Shown here piece after piece: positions 24,580 to 33,984 of a stretch of 64,000 nt of DNA. Position numbers and translations under genes: made by a program. The stretch's first letter is position 1. Each line of letters starts with the position of its first letter. The stretch lies in the NCBI GenBank assembly GCA_942636505.2, contig CALOGB020000055.1, positions 1-64,000 on the forward strand, given 5' to 3'. The stretch comes from an uncultured bacterium. GTDB lineage: Bacteria > Pseudomonadota > Alphaproteobacteria > Sphingomonadales > Sphingomonadaceae. Under the pieces are notes generated by a model, which made no database searches, was not told where the DNA came from, and worked only from the letters and a program-made list of their open reading frames with translations.

Positions 24580-26031
24580 CTACGGCCGCTTGAAGGTCCA
24601 GCGTCCGGCGGGGCTGGCCGGATCGAACTTGGCGAGCGTCGGCGTACTCGCGCCGATTGCGATGAGCGCGAGACCGGCGCGACCGCCCGGTACGGACTTC
24701 GGCATGATGCGGTAGGTGCCATCGGTCAGCTGATCGATCCGCCACATCTGCTCGGTCGCGCCCGTGAACGCGGGCACCGTCTCGACCTCGCCTTGCCCGG
24801 TCGCCGCGAGTACGCGCGCGGTCCCGGCGATCGTGATCGTGTAATAGGGCGCACCGAAATACCCGCCGCCGCCCGCCGCCGGCGCGATCGTCCACAATTG
24901 GTGCGGGCGGTTCATATAGTCGGCGAGATCGACGCGGATGCGGCCCTGCGGCCAACCCGCCGAATCCTGCGCCAATGTCTGGTCGGGGATCGGGCTGACG
25001 GGGTCGGTCGGCTTGGCCATGAAGGCACGGCGCGGGTCGAACGCGATCCTGACGACATCGGTGGCGAGGCCGAGCGCGTAGCCGCTGCGTTCGGAGGCGA
25101 CTTCATAGGTGCCGGGGAGGACGTTCTCGCCCGCAACCGGCCAGCCGTCGGTCCAGCGGAGCGGCTCGATCCCCAGCACGCTCCGGCCGCTGCGATCCAT
25201 GTCGGCCTCGTAGTGCATCGAGAATTTCTCGACTCCGCCGTCGAGCTCGATCAGCCCGAAATGGCCGGGACCGATGTTGCGACCGCGTGCACTGACGACC
25301 AGCTTGCCGCCGCCGCGGAGCAACGGCGTCCCCATGTGATCGACATACGGCCCGAGCGGACTGCGCGATCGGCCGACGCGGATGTGATAGGTCGAATTGG
25401 GCCCGTCGCAGCACGTCCCGTGCGTCCCGAGCAGGTAGTACCAGCCGTCGCGGTGCATCATCGCGGTGGCTTCCATGTCGATCGCGACGTCGACCGGCTG
25501 GTTGCCTGCGACGCGTAAGCCCGTCTTGGGATCGAGTTCGATGAGGCGGATCGGCCCGAAATAGGTGCCGTAGGTCAGCCAAAGACGGCCATCGACGTAC
25601 AGGAATGCGGGGTCGATCGCATCGGCGGTCTCCACCCCGTCGCTCGACGCGACCACGCCGACGTCGTGATATTTGAACCGCGGCGATTTCGGATCGAGCG
25701 ACAGCGTCCACATGATCTTGACCTGGCTCGCATGCCCGCCGGACATGCCGCCGCCCCCGACCGCATAGGCGACGTAATAACGATCGCCGATCTTGATCAC
25801 GTCGGGCGCGACGCCGCCGCCGGGACGCTCGGGGCCGCTGCGCCACGTCCAGCCGTCGTCGGAGACAAGGCCACCGCCACGCGTGCCGAACGTATAGTAT
25901 TTGCCGTCGGACTCGGTGACCGTCGACGGATCGTGGATGAACGTCTCCCCCTGCAACTGCGCGGCGGCGGGCGGCGCGCCGGCGGCGAGGATTGCGGACA
26001 GCCCGAGAGCGGCGGCGGCAAGACGCGTCAT
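24580..26031 (-). CDS. GH43 arabinanase/arabinofuranosidase-like protein with C-terminal lectin-like domain
   Basis: Exported protein (483 aa) with a GH43 propeller: FIHDPSTV (base), DAIDPAFLYVDG (modulator) and DMEATAMM (acid) resemble the arabinanase-like branch. The C-terminal part (about residues 315-483), with NRPHQLWTI and TEQMWRIDQL, looks like a QxW-type beta-trefoil sugar-binding domain. The start is placed at 26031 because GGAGA precedes it and a signal peptide follows (MTRLAAAALG...). A longer start at 26043 is possible. It begins 13 bases after the preceding gene, so it is co-transcribed. Confidence 0.88.
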   Translation of the reverse strand: MTRLAAAALGLSAILAAGAPPAAAQLQGETFIHDPSTVTESDGKYYTFGTRGGGLVSDDGWTWRSGPERPGGGVAPDVIKIGDRYYVAYAVGGGGMSGGHASQVKIMWTLSLDPKSPRFKYHDVGVVASSDGVETADAIDPAFLYVDGRLWLTYGTYFGPIRLIELDPKTGLRVAGNQPVDVAIDMEATAMMHRDGWYYLLGTHGTCCDGPNSTYHIRVGRSRSPLGPYVDHMGTPLLRGGGKLVVSARGRNIGPGHFGLIELDGGVEKFSMHYEADMDRSGRSVLGIEPLRWTDGWPVAGENVLPGTYEVASERSGYALGLATDVVRIAFDPRRAFMAKPTDPVSPIPDQTLAQDSAGWPQGRIRVDLADYMNRPHQLWTIAPAAGGGGYFGAPYYTITIAGTARVLAATGQGEVETVPAFTGATEQMWRIDQLTDGTYRIMPKSVPGGRAGLALIAIGASTPTLAKFDPASPAGRWTFKRP

Positions 26032-26044
26032 GAGGGTCTCCATG

Positions 26045-26770
26045 CTAGCGGACATCGGTCTTGAGGTCGGTGATCGGCCGGCCGGCCTCGTCGACGAAGC
26101 GTACGCAGAAGTCGCTCAGGCCGGGTCCGTTGATCACCGCGCCGCGCAGGACGTTGCGGCCCTTGCGCAGGGTCACGCGGTCCGACAGCACGTCGTCCAT
26201 CACCATGCGGCGATCGTTGAACAGCCCGGCCGTCTCCTTGCCGTTCAGCCACCAGATCGACGCCGAGTTTGACCCGACCGCCAGCCGCACGTCGCGCATC
26301 TCGCGCGGGCTGTCGACGATCGTCACCGCCCAGAAGATCACGCCATAGGTCGGCTTGCCGAGGCCCTTGGCGAAGCTGAACAGCTTGACGTCGAACGCGC
26401 CGGAATCGAGCGCGTGCCAGCGCAACGGTTGGGCCGCTTTCACGACCTGGCCGTCGCGCGGGATCGCGGTGAACTGGCCGGGGAAATACTGCGTGGTCAG
26501 CGCCTGCCGGACATAGGTGGCGGTGAAGCCCGTATTGCTGCGGTTGGGCTTGTCGATCGGCTCGAGCAACAGCCAGCGACGCAGGAACCCGTCGCTGTCG
26601 GGCGTCGTGGCGGCTTGCGTCACCGGCTGGAAATACGGCGCGAGACCGGTCGCCGGTGCCGGCGCCGCATCCTGCCCGTTCGCGCCGGACGACAGCCCGG
26701 CCAGCGCACCCAACGCCAGCAGCGGCGCGGCGCGCAGCCCGATCGCCCGAACCCTCGTGAAGCGCATCAT
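26045..26770 (-). CDS. Exported accessory protein with beta-sandwich domain, unknown function
   Basis: A 241-aa secreted protein (signal peptide ending in GANGQ). The central and C-terminal part (RLAVGSNSASIWWLNGKE, then LRKGRNVLRGAVINGPG) resembles galactose-binding-like sandwich modules found in glycosidases and acetyl-xylan esterases. No catalytic motif is visible. It sits between GH43 and an esterase with spacings of 13 and 22 bases, which suggests a role in handling the same glycan, perhaps as a binding subunit. GGGGAGACGG upstream supports the ATG at 26770. Databases may label such proteins as acetylxylan esterase, but no hydrolase triad is seen here. Confidence 0.7.
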   Translation of the reverse strand: MMRFTRVRAIGLRAAPLLALGALAGLSSGANGQDAAPAPATGLAPYFQPVTQAATTPDSDGFLRRWLLLEPIDKPNRSNTGFTATYVRQALTTQYFPGQFTAIPRDGQVVKAAQPLRWHALDSGAFDVKLFSFAKGLGKPTYGVIFWAVTIVDSPREMRDVRLAVGSNSASIWWLNGKETAGLFNDRRMVMDDVLSDRVTLRKGRNVLRGAVINGPGLSDFCVRFVDEAGRPITDLKTDVR

Positions 26771-26792
26771 ACCCGTCTCCCCCTGCATCGTG

Positions 26793-27713
26793 TCATCGCC
26801 GTACGAGCATGCCGTTGGCGTCGAGCCAGTGCATGAAATCCTCGAACCAGCCGGTGCTGGTCGTACCTTTCTTGCCCAGCCCGAAGCCGTGCCCGCCTGC
26901 CTGGTACAGGTGGAACTCGACCGGCTTCCCCGCCTTCTGCCAGGATTCGATCAGGCCGAATCCCTTGTTCGCGAACAGCGGGTCGTTGGCGGCGAGCACC
27001 GCGAACAGCGGGGGGGCGTCGGTCGGCACCTTCACCGCCTCCATCGATCCATAGATCGGCGCGATGAAGGCGAGATGCGTGTCGGGGGCGGCCAGCGCGG
27101 TCGCCATCGTCGTCATCGCCCCCGCCGAAAAGCCGACCATGCCGACGCGGGCGGGGTCGATTTTCCACTCGGTCGCGCGCGTCCTCACCAAAGCAACCGC
27201 GGCTCGCGCATCGGCGATCTGGTCGCTTAGCCCGGCGATCGCCTCGTCCGGGCTCATCCGCCGCTGCGGTTGCGCGGCACCGGCGAACATGGCCGTGACC
27301 GACTGCTCGAACCCGCCCATATCCGCCGGCGTCGGCTTCAACCGGTATTTCAACACGAATGCCGCGATGCCTCGGTCGGCGAGCGCCTTCGCCACGCGCC
27401 AGCCCTCATTCTCCATCGACAGCATCAGGAAACCGCCGCCCGGCGCGACGATCACCGCCGCTCCGGTCGCCTTGGCCGGATCGGGCAGGAACGGCGTCAG
27501 CGTCGCGGACGTGACGTTGCGCGTCATCGCGACGCCGTATTGCTGAAACCAGGCTTCGGGTGCCACATGCCCTTTCACGCCGCCGGTGTTGAGCGGGATC
27601 GCACTCGGCTCGGCCGGCGCCGCCGTCGCGGTCATCCGCGCGTCCTGCGCCAGCACCGGCGTTGCTAACGCCAGCGCGCTAGCCAACAACCCAAATCCGA
27701 TCGACCAACGCAT
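26793..27713 (-). CDS. Alpha/beta-hydrolase, acetyl/feruloyl esterase-like
   Basis: Exported esterase (306 aa) with a signal peptide (FGLLASALALATPVLAQ). The oxyanion-hole segment is APGGGFLML, the nucleophile is Ser196 in VGFSAGAM, and Asp (AANDPLF) and His (GGHGFGLG) complete the triad. The pattern fits the BD-FAE/COG0657 group, which includes acetyl and feruloyl esterases from hemicellulose clusters. Start 27713 is preferred for GGGGGAGAAGGCG just upstream. Likely removes acetyl or feruloyl groups from xylan fragments; exact specificity cannot be read from sequence. Confidence 0.85.
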   Translation of the reverse strand: MRWSIGFGLLASALALATPVLAQDARMTATAAPAEPSAIPLNTGGVKGHVAPEAWFQQYGVAMTRNVTSATLTPFLPDPAKATGAAVIVAPGGGFLMLSMENEGWRVAKALADRGIAAFVLKYRLKPTPADMGGFEQSVTAMFAGAAQPQRRMSPDEAIAGLSDQIADARAAVALVRTRATEWKIDPARVGMVGFSAGAMTTMATALAAPDTHLAFIAPIYGSMEAVKVPTDAPPLFAVLAANDPLFANKGFGLIESWQKAGKPVEFHLYQAGGHGFGLGKKGTTSTGWFEDFMHWLDANGMLVRR

Positions 27714-27747
27714 CGCCTTCTCCCCCAAAGTGTCCGTCACACCACGC

Positions 27748-29403
27748 TTACGACATCAGGATTCGCCGAGCCGCCCCCTCGGGATCGTCGACCATGCGGC
27801 TCGTCGTATCGAACACCATCGTCTTGCAGCGCTGGGGATCGGTCGGCGTCCAGCTCAAGCCCGGCTGGCTCGGATTGCCCGTCCGCGCGAAGTTCGCCCA
27901 CGCCGTCGACATGGTCCGCGCGACGCGCTGTGCCTCGGGCGTATTGGCGGTGCCCTGGTCGCAGAGTGCGGTGTTGTCGAAGCAGAAGGCGAGGTCGGCG
28001 GTGTGCCATGCGCCCGCGACGCCACCGAGCTGCGGCGACTGCCACTGGAACAGATATTGGTACACCGGCGCGCCGCGCTGCGCATGCTTCAGACGCACCA
28101 TGTCCTGCACCCGGTTCCGGTTCTGCAAGCCCTGCACGCCGTATGCGAGGGTCCGCACAGCCTTTTCCGGATGCGCCTGCTGCATCGCCGCGATCAGCCG
28201 CCCGGCCTTGTCGCCCCCCATCTGCGTGGCGAGATCGGTCCGCCACTGCGCCTCGCTCGGATTATAGCCCCAGCGCATGCCCTCCTCGCTGACGTTGCCG
28301 ATCATCACCGGCACGTCGCGCGACACCTCGGGCGCAATGTCAGAGTATGAGCGGACGTCGATCACCTTGCCGTCGAGCGTCGGGTTCCAGCCCACGCGCG
28401 GTGTCAGCGAAGGCCCCATCGGCCCGCGCGGACCGTTGATCTCGGTTGCGACCTTGTTGCCCGCCTCGAACAGCGGCTTCCACGCGATCCGCTGGAGCGC
28501 GCCCAGATCCTTCGGCCCGATGTTCAATTCACGCAGCACGCGCCGCGAGAAATCGCGCGACTGTTCGGCGGTCGGCAGCGACCCACCGCCGCCCGACTGC
28601 ACCGCGGCACGGTGGATCAGGCGCTTGCCGGTCGCCATGCCGAGCAACGTCGTCACCTTCGATCCGCCACCCGACTGGCCGTAGATCATCACCGTGTCGG
28701 GATCGCCGCCGAACCGCGCGATGTTCTCCTGCACCCAGCGCAACGCCGCGACGCAGTCGGTCATGCTGACGTTGACCGACGTGTCATACGCGGCGCCGCC
28801 GACCTCGGTCAGGTCGAGGAACCCGAGCACGTTGAGCCGGTGGTTGATCGACACCTGCACCACGTCGTGATGCCGCGCCATCTGCGCACCGTCGTGCGAG
28901 GCGAGTTCGTACGACGATCCGAACGCGAACCCGCCGCCGTGGAAATACACCATCACCGGCCGCTTGCCAGACAGCGACGGCGTCCAGACGTTCAGCTTCA
29001 GCATGTCTTCGCCGACGAACCCGTCGGTCCATTGCTGGAGGAACGTGTGCTCTACGGTATTAAAGTCGTGGAGCGTCTGTGGGCAGTTCGCGCCGTAGGA
29101 CAGCGTGTCGCGCGTCTCGGTCCAGCGTTGCGGCGGCTTGGCGGGCAGCCAGCGGTTCTCGCCGCCGGTATCTGCACCGTAAGGCACGCCCTTGAAGGTG
29201 TAGACACCGTCCGAGACATAGCCGCGGACCGGCCCATATTGCGTTCGCGCGATCGCCGATTGCGGCGTCGAGCAAGTGCCGGCGCGCGATGCGGAGGGTC
29301 CGGGCGCAGTGCGCGCGCGACCGACCGCGGGCAGCATCAGCCCTGCCCCAGTGGCGATCGATGCAAGCATCGCGCGACGACGATCGACGGTTGGCCCGGT
29401 CAT
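27748..29403 (-). CDS. Type-B carboxylesterase, Tat-exported
   Basis: Carboxylesterase/lipase family protein (551 aa) and first gene of the eight-gene reverse operon. N-terminal VDRRRAMLASIATG followed by a hydrophobic run looks like a twin-arginine signal. Family marks: GPVRGYVSDGVYTFKGVPYG, VYFHGGGFAFG (oxyanion hole), and nucleophile Ser244 in YGQSGGGSK; a C-terminal GAWHTADLAF supplies the likely catalytic His. AGGGAGAAGAGG precedes the ATG. In this setting it probably cleaves ester decorations of plant polysaccharide. Confidence 0.88.
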   Translation of the reverse strand: MTGPTVDRRRAMLASIATGAGLMLPAVGRARTAPGPSASRAGTCSTPQSAIARTQYGPVRGYVSDGVYTFKGVPYGADTGGENRWLPAKPPQRWTETRDTLSYGANCPQTLHDFNTVEHTFLQQWTDGFVGEDMLKLNVWTPSLSGKRPVMVYFHGGGFAFGSSYELASHDGAQMARHHDVVQVSINHRLNVLGFLDLTEVGGAAYDTSVNVSMTDCVAALRWVQENIARFGGDPDTVMIYGQSGGGSKVTTLLGMATGKRLIHRAAVQSGGGGSLPTAEQSRDFSRRVLRELNIGPKDLGALQRIAWKPLFEAGNKVATEINGPRGPMGPSLTPRVGWNPTLDGKVIDVRSYSDIAPEVSRDVPVMIGNVSEEGMRWGYNPSEAQWRTDLATQMGGDKAGRLIAAMQQAHPEKAVRTLAYGVQGLQNRNRVQDMVRLKHAQRGAPVYQYLFQWQSPQLGGVAGAWHTADLAFCFDNTALCDQGTANTPEAQRVARTMSTAWANFARTGNPSQPGLSWTPTDPQRCKTMVFDTTSRMVDDPEGAARRILMS

Positions 29404-29497
29404 CCTCTTCTCCCTATCGGTCGCGTGCAGGCTGTTCTCCGACGTCCCGAAACCGGAACCGTCGCGTGCCCTTTACAACCTTGTATGAGTATTAGGG

Positions 29498-29511
29498 TGA
29501 TACCGCTACCC
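29498..29511. promoter_or_regulatory. Putative LacI-type operator, esterase-operon side
   Basis: TGATACCGCTACCC, centred on 29504-29505, is one of two related sites in the divergent promoter between the carboxylesterase operon and the GH9 operon. It lies about 95 bases from the carboxylesterase ATG. The left half deviates from the core (TACC instead of TAGC). Confidence 0.5.
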
Positions 29512-29551
29512 TGTCCATACGGGAACGGCGACAGCGGGTGGCGTATGTGAT

Positions 29552-29565
29552 TGTTAGCGCTATAG
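29552..29565. promoter_or_regulatory. Putative LacI-type (xyl-box-like) operator, GH9 side
   Basis: TGTTAGCGCTATAG, centred on 29558-29559, contains the full TAGCGCTA palindrome and lies 56 bases before the GH9 ATG. The two sites in this region are spaced 54 bases centre to centre, about five helical turns, which would suit looping or co-operative binding. Confidence 0.65.
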
Positions 29566-29620
29566 TCGGGGAATAGCAGGCGAATCCAACGCCGCATGAC
29601 GATACCGGAGAGGAAAAACC

Positions 29621-32182
29621 ATGGCGGCAAAATCCGCATTCTGCCTGATCGCGACCCTGCTCGCGAGCGCCGCACCCGCGATCGCTCAGACAAGCCCGCG
29701 CACCGCGTCGACCGACCTGACGCTCAACGCCGCCGGCTATTACGAGGCACCCGCCGCCAACGTCCTCGTCTTCTCCAACTGGTATGACGGCCTATTCGCC
29801 GATTCGAAGATCAGCGGTGTCGAGATCATCCAGCAGGGCGAACGCATCGCCACCAACGGCGACGTCCGTCTTTCCTCCACGCCCGGCCAATGGGACGCGA
29901 TCGGACGCTTGGTCGACCGCAAGATCGACGCCGCGACCGGCGCGATCACCGTCACGCTCGAATATCCCGACTATAAATGGCGCTACCGCGTGCGCTCGGA
30001 AAAGCGCGGCGGTGCGGTCGCGGTCGCGGTGATCCTCGACCAGCCCGTGCCCGCCGCGCTCGCGGGCAAGGCCGGGTTCAACCTCGAGTTCCTCCCCGCC
30101 GCCTATTTCCACCACAGCTATATGGCGGACGGCGTCAGCGGCGCGTTCCCGGTCTATCCGGCCGACGCGATGATCCAGACGCCGCAGCGCAACGCGGCAA
30201 GCGGTCGCGCGGAAGGGCCCGGCGCCGAGCCGACCGCCATCGCCAGGGGCAGCCGCTTCGTGCTCGCGCCAGAGGATCCCGAACGCCGCGTGACGATCCG
30301 CTCGACCGCCGAGGTGCAATTGTTCGATGGTCGCAACCAGGCGCAGAACGGCTGGTTCGTCCTCCGCTCGCTGCTCCCGGCCGGACGCACCGGCACCGCG
30401 CTCGAGTGGACGATCCAGCCGAACAGCGTACCGGGCTGGCTCCGTCCCCCGGTGATCGCGCATTCGCAGCTCGGCTACACGCCCGACGCGCGCAAGATCG
30501 CGACGATCGAGCTCGACCGCAACGATCGCCGAATGCTGCCCGCGCGCCTGCTCCGCGTCGGCGAGGACGGCAGCATGACGCAGGTGCCGACAGCGCCCGC
30601 CAAGCGCTGGGGCGACTATCTCCGCTACAGCTATCTGCAACTCGATTTCAGCGCGGTCCGCCAGCCCGGCACCTATGTGCTCGACTATGGCACCACGCGC
30701 ACCGCACCGTTCCGGATCGCCGCGGACGCCTATGCCGGCGCTTGGCACCCGACGCTCGACGTCTATTTCCCGGTCGCGATGGACCATATGTTCGTCAACG
30801 AAGGCTACCGCGTCTGGCACGGCGATGCGCACCGCGACGATGCGCGGCAGGCACCGACCGACCACGAGCATATCGATCTCTATGCGCAGGGGCCGACCAC
30901 CGATACCAAGTTCAAGTCGGGCGAGCACATCCCCGGCCTCGCGGTCGGCGGATGGTTCGACGCGGGCGACTATGACATCCGCACCCAGTCGCAATATCAG
31001 GTAATCCGCTCGCTGGTCGACAGTTGGGAGCGCTGGCACCCGATGCGCGATACGACCGCGATCGACTGGACGCGGCGCAAGACCGAGATCCACGTGCCCG
31101 ACGGCACGCCCGATCTCGTCCAGCAGATCCGCCACGGCACGTTGCAACTCGTCGCGCAGTTCGACGCGGTCGGCCACGCGATCCACGGCATCGTCGAGCC
31201 GGACGTCGCGCAATATACGCACCTCGGCGACGCTTCGACCAAGACCGACGGGCTGGTCTACGATCCGGCGCTGAAGCTCGGCGAGGAAAAGGATGGCCGC
31301 AGCGGGACGCCTGACGATCGCTGGGCGTTCACGACCAAGGCCTCCGCGCTGAACTACGGCTCAATCGCAGGGCTCGCGGCGGCATCGCGCGCGCTCGCGG
31401 AGGTCGATCCCGCGCTGTCGAAGAAGGCGCTCGGCATCGCAACGCGCACCTGGGCGGAGGAACAGTCCCACGCGCCCGATCTGTACCAGCACGGCAACAC
31501 CACCGGCGGGCCGCTTGATGCCGAGCGCTTCTCCGCCGCGGTCGAGCTGCTCCGCACGACGCGCGATCCGCGCTATGCCGCCGCGGTCCAGTCGCTGTGG
31601 CCGACGATGGAAAAGACGTTCGCCTTCAATTTGCGCGATGCGGTGGCGGCGATCCCGTTCATGCCGCCGGCCTATCGCGCGGCGATGATCCCGGCGGTGC
31701 GCGCCTATGCCGCCGCCGCCGAGACCGCGGCGAAGGCCAACCCGTTCGGCGTGCCGATCACCACTGGCGGCTGGGCGGGCAGCGGCACCGTGCTCGGCTA
31801 TGCGATGAACGCGTACACGCTGCACAAGGCGTTCCCCGAGATCATGCCTGCCGACGTCGTGTTCCGCGGGCTCGAGTTCCTGGTCGGCAACCACCCCGCG
31901 TCGGACGTGTCGTTCGTCTCGGCGGTCGGCACCGTCTCGAAGGAAGTCGCTTACGGCAACAACCGCGCCGACTTCTCGTTCATCGCCGGCGGCGTCGTGC
32001 CGGGCGTGCTGATCATCAAGCCGGACTTCCCCGAGAACCATGAGGACTGGCCGTTCTTCTGGGGCGAGAACGAATACGTCATCCCCGAAGGCGCGATGTG
32101 GATAGAACTCGCGCAAGCCGCGCAGGAGCTTGCCGCGACGGCTGCATCCAGGCCAAACCAGACCGCGAGCGCAACCAAGTGA
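29621..32182 (+). CDS. GH9 endoglucanase/xyloglucanase-like protein
   Basis: Large exported GH9 enzyme (853 aa). A signal peptide ending AIAQ is followed by an N-terminal beta domain of about 270 residues, an Ig-like CelD_N module (about 280-375, with PPVIAHSQLGYTP) and the (alpha/alpha)6 catalytic domain. Catalytic residues are Asp447/Asp450 in GGWFDAGDYD and Glu818 in GENEYVIP. GH9 enzymes cut beta-1,4-glucans; some act on xyloglucan or as exo-enzymes. This is the only clear endo-type glycanase of the locus, and no GH10 or GH11 xylanase is present. First gene of the forward operon; GH43 follows after 8 bases. Confidence 0.9.
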   Translation: MAAKSAFCLIATLLASAAPAIAQTSPRTASTDLTLNAAGYYEAPAANVLVFSNWYDGLFADSKISGVEIIQQGERIATNGDVRLSSTPGQWDAIGRLVDRKIDAATGAITVTLEYPDYKWRYRVRSEKRGGAVAVAVILDQPVPAALAGKAGFNLEFLPAAYFHHSYMADGVSGAFPVYPADAMIQTPQRNAASGRAEGPGAEPTAIARGSRFVLAPEDPERRVTIRSTAEVQLFDGRNQAQNGWFVLRSLLPAGRTGTALEWTIQPNSVPGWLRPPVIAHSQLGYTPDARKIATIELDRNDRRMLPARLLRVGEDGSMTQVPTAPAKRWGDYLRYSYLQLDFSAVRQPGTYVLDYGTTRTAPFRIAADAYAGAWHPTLDVYFPVAMDHMFVNEGYRVWHGDAHRDDARQAPTDHEHIDLYAQGPTTDTKFKSGEHIPGLAVGGWFDAGDYDIRTQSQYQVIRSLVDSWERWHPMRDTTAIDWTRRKTEIHVPDGTPDLVQQIRHGTLQLVAQFDAVGHAIHGIVEPDVAQYTHLGDASTKTDGLVYDPALKLGEEKDGRSGTPDDRWAFTTKASALNYGSIAGLAAASRALAEVDPALSKKALGIATRTWAEEQSHAPDLYQHGNTTGGPLDAERFSAAVELLRTTRDPRYAAAVQSLWPTMEKTFAFNLRDAVAAIPFMPPAYRAAMIPAVRAYAAAAETAAKANPFGVPITTGGWAGSGTVLGYAMNAYTLHKAFPEIMPADVVFRGLEFLVGNHPASDVSFVSAVGTVSKEVAYGNNRADFSFIAGGVVPGVLIIKPDFPENHEDWPFFWGENEYVIPEGAMWIELAQAAQELAATAASRPNQTASATK

Positions 32183-32190
32183 GAACCGCC

Positions 32191-33834
32191 ATGAAAATCC
32201 AGACGCTCGCGCTGCTCGCCGGTCTCGCCCTCGGAACACCCGCCTTCGCCAGCGACGCACCGCGGTTCAGCAGCTTCAGCTATGACGGCCACACGCAGGA
32301 GAAGGTCAGCGTCGGCCCCAATCAATATCGCAACCCGATCCTGTCGGGCTATTATCCCGACCCGTCGGTGACGCGCGTCGGCGACGACTATTACCTCGTC
32401 CTCTCCTCGTTCGCGCATTATCCTGGCCTGCCGATCTTCAAATCGAAGGACCTGGTGAACTGGACGCAGATCGGCAATGCGATCGACCGGCCGGAGCAGC
32501 TCGACTTCACCGGCATGCGCACGTCGCAGGCGGTGTTCGCGCCCGACATCTCGTATCACGACGGCGTCTTCTACATCGTCAACACGTGCGTCGAGTGCAA
32601 AGGCAATTTCGTCATCACCGCGAAGGACCCTGCGGGGCCTTGGTCGAACCCGACATGGCTGCCGTTCGAAGGCATCGACCCGTCGATCTACTGGGAAGGC
32701 GACAAGGCGTATATCGTCAACAACCGCGCCCCCGCAGAGCCGCCACGCTATGACGGCCACCGCGCGATCTGGATCCAGGAATATGACTGGCGCGCGGGGA
32801 AAATGGTCGGCGACAGCACGCAGTTGATCAACGGCGGCGTCGACATCACCAAGAAGCCGGTGTGGATCGAGGGCCCGCACATCTTCCGCAAGGACGGCTA
32901 TTACTACCTGACCGCGGCCGAGGGCGGCACCAGCGTCAACCACTCGCAGGTCGCGTTGCGCTCCAAGTCGCTGCGCGGGCCCTATGTCCCGTTCGCCGGC
33001 AATCCGATCCTAACGCAGCGGGACCTCGACCCGGCGCGGCCCAACCCGGTCACCTCGACCGGCCATGCCAAGCTCGTCGAGACGCAGAACGGTGACTGGT
33101 ACGCGACCTTCCTCGGCGTCCGTCCGTACGAGGGCGACTCGTACAACATCGGCCGCGAGACATTCATGTTAGCGGTAACGTGGAAGGATGGCTGGCCGAT
33201 CATCCTGCCAAAGGGCCGGCCGGTCCCGTTCGTCGGCACCAAGCCCAGGCTGCCCGCGGGCCTGCCGAGCCGCATCCCGACCAGCGGCGACTTCGGTTAT
33301 GTCGACAGCTTCGACGGCAGCAAGCTGGCGATGCAATGGGTCGGCGTACGCACGCCCAAGACGCCCTTCTACCGGCTCGACCACGGCGACCTGATCCTCG
33401 ACCGCGGCGGACGCATCGGCGACCTCTCCGAGGTGCCCTCGTTCGTCGGACGCCGCCAGCAGCATCACGTCGCGACGATGTCGACGACGGTCCGCTTCAC
33501 CCCCGACACCGATGGCGATCGCGCAGGCCTGGTCGCGATGCAGAGCGACGCAAACTATGTGTTCTTCGGCATCACCCGGATTGCGGGCAAGCCCGTCGTC
33601 GCGCTCTACACTGCCGACAAGGGCAAGGAACAACTGGTCGCCTCCGCCCCCGTCACCGGCACGGGCCCCGTCACGCTGACGATCCGCGCCAACGGCGGCA
33701 CGATGGCGTTCGACTATGACGGTGCCGGCGGCAAGAAGACCCTCGCACACGACGTCGATGCGCGCATTCTCAGCACCAAGACCGCAGGCGGCTTCGTCGG
33801 CACGCTGGTCGGTCCCTATGCGTGGAGAAAGTGA
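32191..33834 (+). CDS. GH43 beta-xylosidase-like protein
   Basis: Exported GH43 (547 aa) with signal peptide (LALLAGLALGTPAFA). Catalytic acids lie in SGYYPDPSV (base), EGIDPSIYWEG (modulator) and WIEGPHIFRK (acid). The C-terminal GH43 beta-sandwich spans about residues 360-547. Together these match xylan beta-1,4-xylosidases. The ATG at 32191 lies 8 bases after the GH9 stop, and the signal peptide confirms it. It releases xylose for the kinase and isomerase encoded downstream. Confidence 0.92.
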   Translation: MKIQTLALLAGLALGTPAFASDAPRFSSFSYDGHTQEKVSVGPNQYRNPILSGYYPDPSVTRVGDDYYLVLSSFAHYPGLPIFKSKDLVNWTQIGNAIDRPEQLDFTGMRTSQAVFAPDISYHDGVFYIVNTCVECKGNFVITAKDPAGPWSNPTWLPFEGIDPSIYWEGDKAYIVNNRAPAEPPRYDGHRAIWIQEYDWRAGKMVGDSTQLINGGVDITKKPVWIEGPHIFRKDGYYYLTAAEGGTSVNHSQVALRSKSLRGPYVPFAGNPILTQRDLDPARPNPVTSTGHAKLVETQNGDWYATFLGVRPYEGDSYNIGRETFMLAVTWKDGWPIILPKGRPVPFVGTKPRLPAGLPSRIPTSGDFGYVDSFDGSKLAMQWVGVRTPKTPFYRLDHGDLILDRGGRIGDLSEVPSFVGRRQQHHVATMSTTVRFTPDTDGDRAGLVAMQSDANYVFFGITRIAGKPVVALYTADKGKEQLVASAPVTGTGPVTLTIRANGGTMAFDYDGAGGKKTLAHDVDARILSTKTAGGFVGTLVGPYAWRK

Positions 33835-33912
33835 GCCGAGTAGGTTCACATGCGACCCAGGTCGTGTCGACAGTCGTCCGCCTGGCGTGCTAAGAGTTGA
33901 CACGTTTCGTAC

Positions 33913-33924
33913 GGTAGCGCTACC
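33913..33924. promoter_or_regulatory. Putative LacI-type (xyl-box-like) operator before GH43-xylB-xylA
   Basis: GGTAGCGCTACC is a perfect 12-base palindrome, the strongest of the sites in this window, and lies about 60 bases before the next GH43 start. It implies an extra promoter inside the forward run that drives GH43, xylB and xylA. It matches the xyl-box recognised by LacI-family XylR in xanthomonads, as I recall that motif. Confidence 0.75.
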
Positions 33925-33984
33925 CAAACACATCGAAGCTCGACACCACATCAGATGGTGAACATTAGGAAGGACCACGGACCG

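Noticed and set aside
27748..29403. Type-B carboxylesterase as a para-nitrobenzyl or lipase-type enzyme unrelated to sugars
   Set aside because: The sequence alone allows it, but its position as first gene of a hemicellulase operon with an operator in its promoter makes a polysaccharide-ester role more likely.
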